The translations under genes and the position numbers were made by a program. From assembly GCA_036558645.1 (NCBI GenBank), contig DATBFG010000003.1, positions 1-39,834 on the forward strand: a stretch of 39,834 bases of DNA, in the 5' to 3' direction. Within the stretch, counting starts at the first letter, position 1; each line of letters starts with the position of its first letter. The notes under the pieces were generated by a model. That model had not been told where the DNA came from. It ran no database searches and saw nothing but the letters and a program-made list of their open reading frames with translations. Positions 1 through 7,086 of the stretch are shown in pieces. The DNA is from DATBFG01 sp036558645 (GTDB lineage Bacteria; Acidobacteriota; Terriglobia; Terriglobales; Acidobacteriaceae).

Positions 1-1
1 T

Positions 2-772
2 GGAATCACGTTCCTTGATAACTCGTGGGACTACCACGAAGGCGCCAGCGAAATCCGCATGGGCAAGGCGCTGAAGGATGGCTACCGCGAGCGTGTTTTC
101 CTCATGACCAAGTACAACGGACGAACCCGCGAGGCGGCCGCCAAACAAATTGACGAATCGCTAAAAAGGCTCCAGGTCGATGTGATCGATCTGATTCAGT
201 TCCACGAGAACATTCGCATGGAGGACCCTGACCGCTATTTTGCAAGTGGCGGGGCACACGAAGCTGTAATGGCGGCCAAGAAAGCCGGCAAGATCCGCTA
301 CATCGGGTTCACCGGGCACAAAGATCCGGCAGTTCACTTGAGGATGCTGGATGTTGCGGCGCAGCATGCATTTCATTTCGATGCTTGCCAGATGCCCTTA
401 AATGTCTTGGATTATCATTTTCGGAGCTTCGCGCATGAAGTTGTTCCAAGGCTTGTGAAAGAGGGCACAGCCGTGCTCGGCATGAAGCCACTGGCGTTTG
501 GAAACGTGCTGAAAGCCGGGGTTGCGACGCCGATCGAGTGCCTGCATTACGCATTGAATCTGCCAACCTCGGTTGTCATCAACGGATGCGATTCAATGGA
601 ACGGCTGGAGCAAGCCTTCGAAGCTGCGCGCACGTTTAAGCCTTTGAGTTCAAGTCAGTTGACTGCCTTAGTTGCAAAAACCAAGAAGGCCGCGCTTACG
701 GGTGAGTTCGAACCTTTTAAAACGACTGCAGGATTTGACGGGACCGCACAGCACCCGGAGTGGCTCGGATAG
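2..772 (+). CDS. Aldo/keto reductase, 5'-truncated by window edge
   Basis: NAD(P)H-dependent aldo/keto reductase of the (beta/alpha)8 barrel type. The open frame runs from base 2, so the true start lies upstream; an internal ATG at 59 is not the start, because the residues before it (GITFLDNSWDYHEGASE) are conserved family sequence. All four catalytic positions of the family are visible: Asp and Tyr in LDNSWDYHEGAS, Lys in VFLMTKYNG, and His in LIQFHEN. The segment KAGKIRYIGFTGHKDP matches the usual strand after the His. About 256 residues are visible and the C-terminus is complete. The next gene begins inside its last codons, so the two are probably co-translated. The substrate is unknown; the oxidoreductase neighbours suggest a sugar or keto-sugar (inference). 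Confidence 0.9.
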   Translation, partial: GITFLDNSWDYHEGASEIRMGKALKDGYRERVFLMTKYNGRTREAAAKQIDESLKRLQVDVIDLIQFHENIRMEDPDRYFASGGAHEAVMAAKKAGKIRYIGFTGHKDPAVHLRMLDVAAQHAFHFDACQMPLNVLDYHFRSFAHEVVPRLVKEGTAVLGMKPLAFGNVLKAGVATPIECLHYALNLPTSVVINGCDSMERLEQAFEAARTFKPLSSSQLTALVAKTKKAALTGEFEPFKTTAGFDGTAQHPEWLG

Positions 773-1818
773 AACCGCAGTTGAATTCACGAGAGATCAT
801 CATTGTGGGCGCCGGAGGAATTGTTCGCGGTGCCCATCTGCCGGCGTACCGTAAGGCTGGATTGCGTGTTGCCGGAATCTACGATATTGACTCGGCCAAA
901 GCGGCCGCACTGGCGGCTGAGTACGGCATCCCGATGGTGCTCGGCAGTATGAGTGACGTCAGGAAGGCTTCACAAAATACCGTTTTTGATTTCGCCACGC
1001 CGCCTGACGCATTCCTGCATTTGATCTCTTGCCTGCCCGAGGGCGCCGCGGTTCTGCTGCAGAAGCCGATGGGGCGCACGCTGACAGAAGCACGCACGAT
1101 CCGGGAGGCCTGTCGTGCGAAAAAGTTGAACGCCGCGGTTAACTTCCAACTCCGGTTCGCGCCGGCAATCGCAAAGGCGCGGCAGATGATTGAACGAGGT
1201 TGTATTGGGGAATTGCATGATATGGAAATTCGCGTTACCGTCTACACGCCCTGGCACCTTTGGAGCTTCCTTGAACGTGCGCCGCGCCTTGAAATCGTTT
1301 ACCATTCAATCCACTATGTGGATCTGATCCGCTCGTTTCTTGGGAATCCCGCGCGAGTGTACGCCCGAACGGTAAGGCATCCAGCGGCTTCAAAGCTTGC
1401 CTCCACCCGCACGAATATCATCATGGATTACGGCGACCTCGTCCGTGCCAACATCACAACCAATCATGGACATGCTTACGGGCAGAAGCATCAGGAGAGC
1501 TATGTCAAATGGGAGGGGACGCGGGGAGCGATCAAGGTCGGCCTCGGAGTATTGATGGATTATCCGAAAGGCCGGCCCGACACGTTCGAATTTGTGATTC
1601 TGGAGGACGGAAAGGAACCGGAATGGCAGACAGATGTAGTCGAAGGCAACTGGTTCCCGGATGCTTTTATCGGAAGTATAGGTAGTTTGTTCGCTTTCGT
1701 TGACGGGAAGACGAATGTCCTGCCGACTGCTGTGGACGACGCGCTGAAGACGATGGCCGTCGTCGAATCGGCTTACGAATCAAGCGATCATGGTGGTGTA
1801 GCGGTTGCATACACGTGA
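760..1818 (+). CDS. Gfo/Idh/MocA family oxidoreductase
   Basis: 352-residue cytoplasmic NAD(P)-dependent oxidoreductase. The N-terminal Rossmann motif is IIIVGAGGIVRGAHLPAY. The usual EKP lysine motif appears as QKP (LLQKPMGRTL), and a conserved His follows in VYHSIHYVDLIRSFLG. The C-terminal half is the alpha/beta substrate domain. The frame opens at a GTG (760) that overlaps the end of the aldo/keto reductase gene by 13 bases; a TTG at 781 is an alternative start just before the Rossmann strand. The stop overlaps the next possible start (GTGA at 1815-1818). The family acts on sugars, inositols, or keto-sugar intermediates of glycoside oxidation; the substrate here cannot be read from sequence. 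Replacement of Glu by Gln in EKP occurs in the family and leaves the lysine intact. Confidence 0.88.
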   Translation: MARIEPQLNSREIIIVGAGGIVRGAHLPAYRKAGLRVAGIYDIDSAKAAALAAEYGIPMVLGSMSDVRKASQNTVFDFATPPDAFLHLISCLPEGAAVLLQKPMGRTLTEARTIREACRAKKLNAAVNFQLRFAPAIAKARQMIERGCIGELHDMEIRVTVYTPWHLWSFLERAPRLEIVYHSIHYVDLIRSFLGNPARVYARTVRHPAASKLASTRTNIIMDYGDLVRANITTNHGHAYGQKHQESYVKWEGTRGAIKVGLGVLMDYPKGRPDTFEFVILEDGKEPEWQTDVVEGNWFPDAFIGSIGSLFAFVDGKTNVLPTAVDDALKTMAVVESAYESSDHGGVAVAYT

Positions 1819-1844
1819 TTGGGAAGAATTTGACACAAACGAAA

Positions 1845-3080
1845 ATGAGAGCAAGCGACCTTGCAATTTCGATTTCAATCCTGATGCTGTCCGCGATGGC
1901 TTTGGGGCAGACCGCGGAACCCCGCATCAATCAACTGGGACCCTACGGACTTTGGTTGGCAAATGACGTTCTTGGCGATGGCCCGGCGCGCTTGTCGTTT
2001 CGAACGGGTCGGTGGAAGGATGTTGATACGTGGCGGCAGGCGGGCCGCAAACGCGTGCTGGAATGTATTGCGCCAGTGAACCTGGGTGGCCGGCCGGTGG
2101 TGACAGTGACGGGACGCACGACTTATGACGGATTAGACATCGAGTTCCTAACGTGGCAGTTGCCGATGGGACCTAAGACTGAGGCGGTCTTTCTGAAACC
2201 GGCAGGCGCGCGTGGGCCGCTCCCCGCAATCCTGGCATTGCACGATCATGGCGGCAACAAATATATGGGATGGCGCAAGATCGTACGGACCGATGCGACG
2301 CCATGGCCTATTCAGGAAGAGCACCAGGCCCATTACTACGGAGGCGTGGGTTGGGCGAACGAAATTGCCAAGCGCGGGTACGCGGTGCTGGTCCATGACA
2401 CGTTTCCGTTTGGCAGCCGGCGGGTGATGGTGAAGGACGTACCGGAGCAAATTCGGCATGGAGGCGTTGACCCATTGCCAGAGGATTCGGCTGGTATCGC
2501 CAAATACAACAAGTTCGCCGCAGAGCACGAGAATGTGATGGAAAAGAGCCTGCTGGCTGCCGGAACAACGTGGCCGGGCGTTTACCTGGTTGAGGACCAG
2601 CGGGCGCTGGATGTCCTGAGCAGTCGGCCGGAGGTGGATCCGGCGCGAATGGGATGCGCGGGATTGTCAGGCGGCGGAATGCGAACCGTGTTTCTTGGCG
2701 GGATGGACGCCCGGATTAAGGTTGCGGTAGCCGTAGGCTTCACGACGACCTGGCGGGATTTCCTGCTCGACAAATCGTTCACGCATACATGGATGACCTT
2801 TGTACCGCTTCTGCCCAAAGACTTGGATTTTCCGGAAATTCTTGCTCTACGGGCTCCGGCGGCCACCATGGTCCTGAATAGCAGGCAGGATGGCCTCTAC
2901 ACTCTGCCCCAGATGCAGCGAGCGGATACCATGATCGCCGATACCTTCAAACTCGCGAAGGCCTCTGATCGATACAAGTCGATCTACTATGACGGTGGTC
3001 ACAAATTTGACCGAAAAATGCAAGCGGATGCCTTCGACTGGTTCGATCGCTTCCTGAAGACTCCTTCGCCGCAGCACTGA
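1845..3080 (+). CDS. Secreted alpha/beta hydrolase (dienelactone hydrolase/acetyl-xylan-esterase-like)
   Basis: About 411 residues from the ATG at 1845, which opens a signal peptide (MRASDLAISISILMLSAMALG followed by QTAEP). A GTG at 1815 in the same frame overlaps the upstream stop and is an alternative, but it would put ten polar residues before the signal. The nucleophile elbow is GLSGGG, with Ser near residue 275; the histidine end of the triad is DGGHKFD near residue 386. The segment LPAILALHDHGGNKYMG matches the oxyanion-hole strand of this hydrolase class. It probably de-esterifies a carbohydrate or hydrolyses a small ester in the periplasm (inference). It is the last gene of a three-gene plus-strand run and converges on the minus-strand deacylase, whose stop is only four bases away. 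Confidence 0.83.
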   Translation: MRASDLAISISILMLSAMALGQTAEPRINQLGPYGLWLANDVLGDGPARLSFRTGRWKDVDTWRQAGRKRVLECIAPVNLGGRPVVTVTGRTTYDGLDIEFLTWQLPMGPKTEAVFLKPAGARGPLPAILALHDHGGNKYMGWRKIVRTDATPWPIQEEHQAHYYGGVGWANEIAKRGYAVLVHDTFPFGSRRVMVKDVPEQIRHGGVDPLPEDSAGIAKYNKFAAEHENVMEKSLLAAGTTWPGVYLVEDQRALDVLSSRPEVDPARMGCAGLSGGGMRTVFLGGMDARIKVAVAVGFTTTWRDFLLDKSFTHTWMTFVPLLPKDLDFPEILALRAPAATMVLNSRQDGLYTLPQMQRADTMIADTFKLAKASDRYKSIYYDGGHKFDRKMQADAFDWFDRFLKTPSPQH

Positions 3081-3084
3081 AAAA

Positions 3085-4731
3085 TCATGAGCGTGTGAAC
3101 CCGGGTCCATATAAAATCATCCCGGGCCTCGCGCCTGAGTGTCTTCCATTCGTAAAGACGAGTTTTCCGTTAACCAGAACGTAGTTTATGCCGGTCGCAT
3201 ACTGGTGAGGTTTCGTGTACGTCGCATGGTCGATGATTGCCGTCGGATCGAACACTGTTACGTCGGCCCACATGCCTGGACGCAACAAGCCGCGATCGAA
3301 AATGCGTACTTTCGATGCGTTCGCGGAGGTCATTTTGCGTATCGCTTCCTCGAGAGAGATCACATGCTCATCGCGAACATAGCGCCCTAAAACTCGCGCA
3401 AACGTGCCATACGAGCGCGGATGCGGGTTGCCCTTCGACAGCGGCCCTTGTATGTTCAAAGCCAGGCCGTCGGAACCAATGGAAACAAACGGCTGTTGCA
3501 GCGCATAACGCATATCATTTTCATTGTGGTGGAAGTAGACGGTAGGCACGGAGCCGCCATTCTCTTCGAGAAGCTTGAACAAGACATCCAGCGGCTTTCC
3601 GCCTTCCTCTCTGATCACTTCATCCATTCGCTTACCTTCGTACTTCTGGTATGCCGGATTCGAGAGAGAAACGAGGAGCATGCCGTCCCACCCTCCTGTG
3701 GCAGTGTAGTGGTCGTACCAGTTCGATCCTGCAATTCCGTGTTCAATCTCGTTTTCCAGGCGTGGATGCACTGCCGGATCCTTCAGCCGTTTGATCATGG
3801 CGCTCGCGCCGCCCTCATGCGCCCAGGGCGGGATGATGCTCGCGAGATCGTTCTGCCCGGCGCGGTAGGGATACACATTCGCTGTGATCTGCTGCCCGTT
3901 TGCCCTCGCCTGCGCGATCGTTGCGACTAACTCGGGCATCTGACCCCAAAGTTTGTGATCCGCGATCTTCAGGTGGATGATGTCCACCGGCAACCCGGCG
4001 TCTTTGCCGATTCTGATTGCCTCGGCCACTGCCTCAAAGACACCTTGTCCCTCGGTGCGCATGTGAGTCGAGTAGATGCCGCCGGATTGTGCAGCTACTT
4101 TGCACATCGCGACGAGAGTTTCCGTATCGATCCAGGCGCCTGGAGGCCCGCTCAGTTCGCTGGCCACGCCCAAGGCGCCCTGATGCATCGCGTCGCCCAC
4201 CAGTTTCTGCATCTCCGATACTTCGGCGGCGGTAGGCGGCCCTGCCTCCATGCCGCGGATATACGTCCAGATCTGGCTCGAGCCGACATAGGTCCCAACG
4301 TTCAGAGAGATGCCGTTCTTTAGCAGGCGGCCAAAATACCCGCTCAAGTCCTTCCAGTCCGGATCGTGCCGGCTTTTCAGTTGCTTTCCCCCGACGGGCG
4401 CAGCCGATGCTCCCTCGCCTAGAATGACCGACGTAACTCCCTGCCGGATCATACTCTCTGCGTTCCCGTCGATGAGCAACGTGTAATCGGAGTGGTTGTG
4501 AATATCGACGAACCCGGGTGCAATCACTAAGCCGTGCGCGTCGATCATTGTTTCCGCTGTGTGCCCGGCCAGCCGTCCCATCGCGGCAATTCTTCCACCG
4601 CGGATGCCCACATCACCGATCCAGGAGGGGTTCCCTGTGCCGTCGACGATGCGGCCATCCCGGATTAAGATGTCGAAATCTGCTGCATGTACCAGCGCCA
4701 CTGCGGCGGCAACCAAAACAAGAAGCTTCAT
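3085..4731 (-). CDS. Secreted N-acyl-D-amino-acid deacylase-like amidohydrolase
   Basis: Metal-dependent amidohydrolase of the D-aminoacylase family, 548 residues from the ATG at 4731. That start gives a clear signal peptide (MKLLVLVAAAVALVHA then ADFDILIRDG); 17 more residues are open upstream but would hide the signal. Family marks in order are DILIRDGRIVDGTG, the HxH metal site PGFVDIHNHSD, STHMRTEG, the metal His in VDIIHLKIAD, YFHHNEND, and the late Asp in SIGSDG. The C-terminal segment GLLRPGMWADVTVFDP is the usual closing beta-sandwich strand. It would hydrolyse N-acyl-D-amino acids or related amides outside the cytoplasm. It is the last gene of the tight minus-strand run, starting about 20 bases after the enolase-like gene stops. 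The exact substrate is not determined. Confidence 0.88.
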   Translation of the reverse strand: MKLLVLVAAAVALVHAADFDILIRDGRIVDGTGNPSWIGDVGIRGGRIAAMGRLAGHTAETMIDAHGLVIAPGFVDIHNHSDYTLLIDGNAESMIRQGVTSVILGEGASAAPVGGKQLKSRHDPDWKDLSGYFGRLLKNGISLNVGTYVGSSQIWTYIRGMEAGPPTAAEVSEMQKLVGDAMHQGALGVASELSGPPGAWIDTETLVAMCKVAAQSGGIYSTHMRTEGQGVFEAVAEAIRIGKDAGLPVDIIHLKIADHKLWGQMPELVATIAQARANGQQITANVYPYRAGQNDLASIIPPWAHEGGASAMIKRLKDPAVHPRLENEIEHGIAGSNWYDHYTATGGWDGMLLVSLSNPAYQKYEGKRMDEVIREEGGKPLDVLFKLLEENGGSVPTVYFHHNENDMRYALQQPFVSIGSDGLALNIQGPLSKGNPHPRSYGTFARVLGRYVRDEHVISLEEAIRKMTSANASKVRIFDRGLLRPGMWADVTVFDPTAIIDHATYTKPHQYATGINYVLVNGKLVFTNGRHSGARPGMILYGPGFTRS

Positions 4732-4751
4732 TTCGGAGATTGTACGACTCT

Positions 4752-6023
4752 TTATGCCAAGAGCCACCGCGCCATGGGCCAACCCGTCTCCGATTCAATC
4801 GCCAGCAGCCGATTGTACTTCGCCAGCCGTTCTGATTGCGTAATGGAGCCGGGCTTGAATTGGTCGCCTTGCCAGCCGGCGGCCAGGTCCGCGGCCCAAT
4901 TATCTTCGGTCTCGCCGCTGCGTACGCTGACCGATACCTGCCATCCAGCGCCTTTGGCGATCCTGCAGGCTTCGGCCGCTTCCGTCAGAGTTCCGATCTG
5001 GTTGGGTTTGAGCAGAAGTGCGTTGCAGGCGTCGGCTTCAATCGCTCGGCCAATGCGCCTTGGATTCGTGCATAGCAGATCGTCGCCTAACACGAGCGCC
5101 CGGCCCTTCAGCCTTTCGTGCAACTTCGGCCACCACTCCCAATCGTCTTCAGCGAGGCCGTCTTCGACGCTGACGATGGGGTACTGCTCCACCCAGCTTC
5201 CAACTTGCGCAATCATGCCGGCACTGTTGAGCGACTCGCCATCCAGAGAATAATGCCTGTGTGCATAGAAGTGACTGGAGGCGATGTCGAGCGCGAGCGC
5301 CACGTCCGAACCGGGCTGATAGCCTGCGGCAACAATGGCTTCGACAGCGGTCTCGATCAATTCGCGCGAGCTTTTGCACGGGGGTGCCAAGCCGCCTTCA
5401 TCGGCCCGAAGGAGCCGCATCCCATAGCGCTTCTGGACAACCTCGGCGGCTGCTTGATAGACATCGTAGGCAATCACCAGTGACTCATCGACCGTTGTGG
5501 AACGGATCGGCACGATAAGCACGTCCTGAATGGCGACTTGCCGGCCTCCGTGCACGCCGCCGCTGAGGAGATTGATCGTGAGGCGCGGCAGAGTGTCCGG
5601 TTTCGTACCCAAAATCTCCGCGAAATATAGATAGAGGGGTAATCCGCGGTACAGCGCGCTTGCACGCGCGAAGGCCACCGACACCGCCAGGATGGCGTTC
5701 GCTCCCAGTCGACACTTGTTTGCGTTGCCGTCCAGATCGATCAAAGCCCGGTCAAGTGCGGCTTGATCTCCGAAGCTTTTGCCAAATAGGGCATCGTGTA
5801 TATCTTTGTTGACGTGAGCGACCGCCCGACGGCAACCCAGACCTCGATAGCGTTTGGCGTCGCCGTCGCGCAACTCGAGTGCCTCGGCAAAGCCGGTGGA
5901 CGCGCCCGACGGCACAGATGCCGATGCAGTCGGCCCGCCTGCCAAACGGCATGTCGCGATAATAGTCGGCCGGCCTCGGCTATCCAGAATCTCGGCCGCG
6001 CTCAGCCGTTCGATAACGGGCAC
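4752..6023 (-). CDS. Divergent enolase-like protein with altered active site
   Basis: 423 residues, nearly the normal enolase length, with the family order intact: EILDSRGRPT, the mobile loop PSGASTGFAEALELRDGD, GANAILAVSVAFARA, LLSGGVHGGR, DEGGLAPP, the metal Asp in LALDIASSHFY, the metal Glu in VSVEDGLAEDDW, the metal Asp in LGDDLLCTNPRRI, and LLLKPNQIGTLTEA. Two catalytic positions differ from canonical enolases. The Glu equivalent to yeast Glu168 is Asp (residue 167, in AIQDVLIVP), and the His equivalent to yeast His373 in SHRSGETED is Val (residue 367, SVRSGETED; codon GTA). Glu209 (yeast Glu211) and Lys339 (yeast Lys345) are kept. Canonical enolase converts 2-phosphoglycerate to phosphoenolpyruvate; this copy may act on another phosphorylated hydroxy acid or be weakly active (inference). 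It overlaps the upstream kinase gene by 22 bases. Confidence 0.9.
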   Translation of the reverse strand: MPVIERLSAAEILDSRGRPTIIATCRLAGGPTASASVPSGASTGFAEALELRDGDAKRYRGLGCRRAVAHVNKDIHDALFGKSFGDQAALDRALIDLDGNANKCRLGANAILAVSVAFARASALYRGLPLYLYFAEILGTKPDTLPRLTINLLSGGVHGGRQVAIQDVLIVPIRSTTVDESLVIAYDVYQAAAEVVQKRYGMRLLRADEGGLAPPCKSSRELIETAVEAIVAAGYQPGSDVALALDIASSHFYAHRHYSLDGESLNSAGMIAQVGSWVEQYPIVSVEDGLAEDDWEWWPKLHERLKGRALVLGDDLLCTNPRRIGRAIEADACNALLLKPNQIGTLTEAAEACRIAKGAGWQVSVSVRSGETEDNWAADLAAGWQGDQFKPGSITQSERLAKYNRLLAIESETGWPMARWLLA

Positions 6024-7078
6024 AATCTTTCCTCGAAGATGGAAATGAGTTCCGGCATCTGGCGGGGCACCCGACCTATGATGCTTAGCACTGCCTCCCG
6101 CTGCCGCAGACGCTCATCCTCAGCCAGATATTCCAGCGGAGAGCGACCCACAACACGGGCGAGCAGGCAGCCAAGCGTGTGACGCACGGCTCGCGCCTCC
6201 AACGTCTCTGCCCACGGGAGGCCGCCAAGTCTCTCCCGATACGTTTGCCAGTAATCGCTGGCAGCAGCGACGAACGGGCGCCTCCGCCCGGGCATGTGGT
6301 GCGCCTTGCTGAGGAAGTGCGCCATAGAGAAGCCAAGATCAAACGCTGGATCGCCGAAATGGATCACTTCATGATCAAGCAGCACCAAACGCCCGCGATG
6401 GATGAGGATGTTCTTTGGGCTGAAGTCACCGTGCACGAGGGTGATTCGGCACGACAGGGTTTCCTGAATCAGCGATTCCAGGAATCCTGCGGCAATGGGC
6501 ACCCTTTGCGCGGAGTAGCCGTAATACGGCTCCAGGCGAAGCGACTCGAAAAACGAGCGGTCAGCAAAAATTCCCTCGAGATCGGCGCGTCGACAATACG
6601 CTTCGCGATGAATTGTGGCAAGCAGTGTCGCAAACTGACGGAAATACTCTGGCTCGATTTCTCCTGCGAGGAGCAGCGATTTCCAATTCTCGTACGGCTG
6701 CGGTACGGCTTCCATCGCGAGCAAATACTGTTTATGATCTTGAAATAAAAGCGCAGGGATTGAGCCATGCGGAACAAGCCTCGCCAACCACTCCAGACCC
6801 AGTGCTTCCCGAGCGATACGTTCCGGCGAACTGAACCAATCGACGCGAACGCGCAGCTTCGCGAGCGCTTGTTTCAAGACCCACGCCTCGCCTGAGGCTC
6901 GTTGTACCATGACGGTTCGGTTGGAAACTCCGCCATGCAGATTGCAAAAGTGAGGTTGCTCTTCCCGGCGGATGCGGCCGGTTTGCCTCAAGTACGTCAG
7001 CAGGGCCTCCGGATTCTCTATGTCAAGGCTTTCAGAAACGCACTTTGGGCCTCGCGACTGAGCCCGGTCCTTAGCCAC
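6002..7078 (-). CDS. APH-fold small-molecule kinase (aminoglycoside/choline/homoserine kinase-like)
   Basis: 358-residue phosphotransferase of the APH family. The Brenner motif HGDFSPKNIL lies near residue 215 (catalytic Asp and Asn), and the metal-binding segment LLDHEVIHFGDPAFDLGF follows near residues 231-248. The N-lobe has a glycine-rich turn (LHGGVSNRTVMV) and the ATP-binding lysine in WVLKQAL. The frame opens at GTG (7078), eight bases after the upstream stop, with an AAGGA about 15 bases ahead. Such kinases phosphorylate hydroxyls on small metabolites; antibiotic resistance is only one role. The 22-base overlap with the enolase-like gene suggests that its product feeds that enzyme. 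A glycerate-type 2-kinase or a sugar-acid kinase would fit, but this is inference. Confidence 0.85.
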   Translation of the reverse strand: MAKDRAQSRGPKCVSESLDIENPEALLTYLRQTGRIRREEQPHFCNLHGGVSNRTVMVQRASGEAWVLKQALAKLRVRVDWFSSPERIAREALGLEWLARLVPHGSIPALLFQDHKQYLLAMEAVPQPYENWKSLLLAGEIEPEYFRQFATLLATIHREAYCRRADLEGIFADRSFFESLRLEPYYGYSAQRVPIAAGFLESLIQETLSCRITLVHGDFSPKNILIHRGRLVLLDHEVIHFGDPAFDLGFSMAHFLSKAHHMPGRRRPFVAAASDYWQTYRERLGGLPWAETLEARAVRHTLGCLLARVVGRSPLEYLAEDERLRQREAVLSIIGRVPRQMPELISIFEERLCPLSNG

Positions 7079-7086
7079 GGATCCAA

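Noticed and set aside
3421..3930. Open frame of 169 codons opposite the deacylase gene
   Set aside because: It overlaps a well-conserved amidohydrolase fully on the other strand and has no recognisable domain.
6002..7078. Antibiotic resistance (aminoglycoside phosphotransferase) reading of the APH-fold kinase
   Set aside because: The fold covers many metabolite kinases, and the tight link to an enolase-like gene favours metabolism over resistance.
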